Below are positions 34,587 through 34,588 of a stretch of 34,588 bases of DNA, one piece after another. The notes below the pieces were generated by a model that was given only the letters and a program-made list of their open reading frames with translations, made no database searches and was not told the DNA's origin. Position 1 is the stretch's first letter. Every line of letters begins with the position of its first letter. The stretch covers positions 1 through 34,588 of the forward strand of contig NZ_JACJPY010000049.1 in assembly GCF_014696345.1 (NCBI RefSeq), given 5' to 3'. This DNA comes from Pseudanabaena cinerea FACHB-1277. GTDB taxonomy: Bacteria > Cyanobacteriota > Cyanobacteriia > Pseudanabaenales > Pseudanabaenaceae. The translations under genes were made by a program, and so were the position numbers.

Positions 34587-34588
34587 AG

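Overview
This is cyanobacterial chromosome, most likely from a filamentous or Pseudanabaena-like lineage (the genus is inference). The signs are many HIP1 octamers (GCGATCGC) inside and between genes, a high-light-inducible protein gene with a perfect HLR1 box, an SLH-domain/beta-barrel porin, a cyanobacterial-type chorismate lyase and MEP-pathway isoprenoid genes. No rRNA, tRNA or CRISPR array was found.

Layout. Positions 1-8.5 kb are housekeeping: a small membrane ORF, valS, a Nudix hydrolase, a SAM methyltransferase, an orphan MnhB-type antiporter subunit, a small membrane protein, rph (RNase PH) and a membrane protein with a BamE-like tail. From 8.7 to 12.2 kb is an accessory pocket: a hypothetical gene, a 107-bp broken copy of ilvC, and an AT-rich two-gene operon (AAA ATPase with coiled coil, plus a TOPRIM-like protein) that resembles PARIS/OLD-type defence. 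From 12.2 to 18.4 kb come ilvC, dxr, a HEAT-repeat protein, a gutted porin pseudogene directly upstream of its intact paralogue, and a small exported protein. From 18.6 to 24.2 kb is one 1870-residue protein joining coiled coil, a long acidic disordered region with repeated short motifs, and a C-terminal Hsp70/actin-like ATPase domain.

After type I idi comes a second AT-rich, HIP1-free two-gene cassette (ParA-like ATPase overlapping a HEPN ribonuclease-like gene). Next are a chorismate lyase, an Hlip, an orphan Zn/Mn-type ABC ATPase behind a Zur-like operator, an allophanate-hydrolase-C-terminus-like protein, a decayed IS256-family transposase, a sterol-desaturase-family hydroxylase and a secreted alpha/beta hydrolase. 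The last 3 kb is a decaying, repeat-rich zone: a gene split by a ~98-bp MITE with TA target duplication, a 72-bp tandem-repeat protein, a Spy-like protein, long palindromes and a truncated histidine kinase.

Working together: dxr and idi belong to isoprenoid synthesis, and chorismate lyase feeds plastoquinone. The Hlip and porin carry recognisable cyanobacterial regulatory sites: HLR1/RpaB, and a stretch complementary to the conserved core of the sRNA Yfr1. The two ATPase-plus-effector cassettes are the best candidates for under-described defence or toxin systems. The 1870-residue protein is the strangest single gene.
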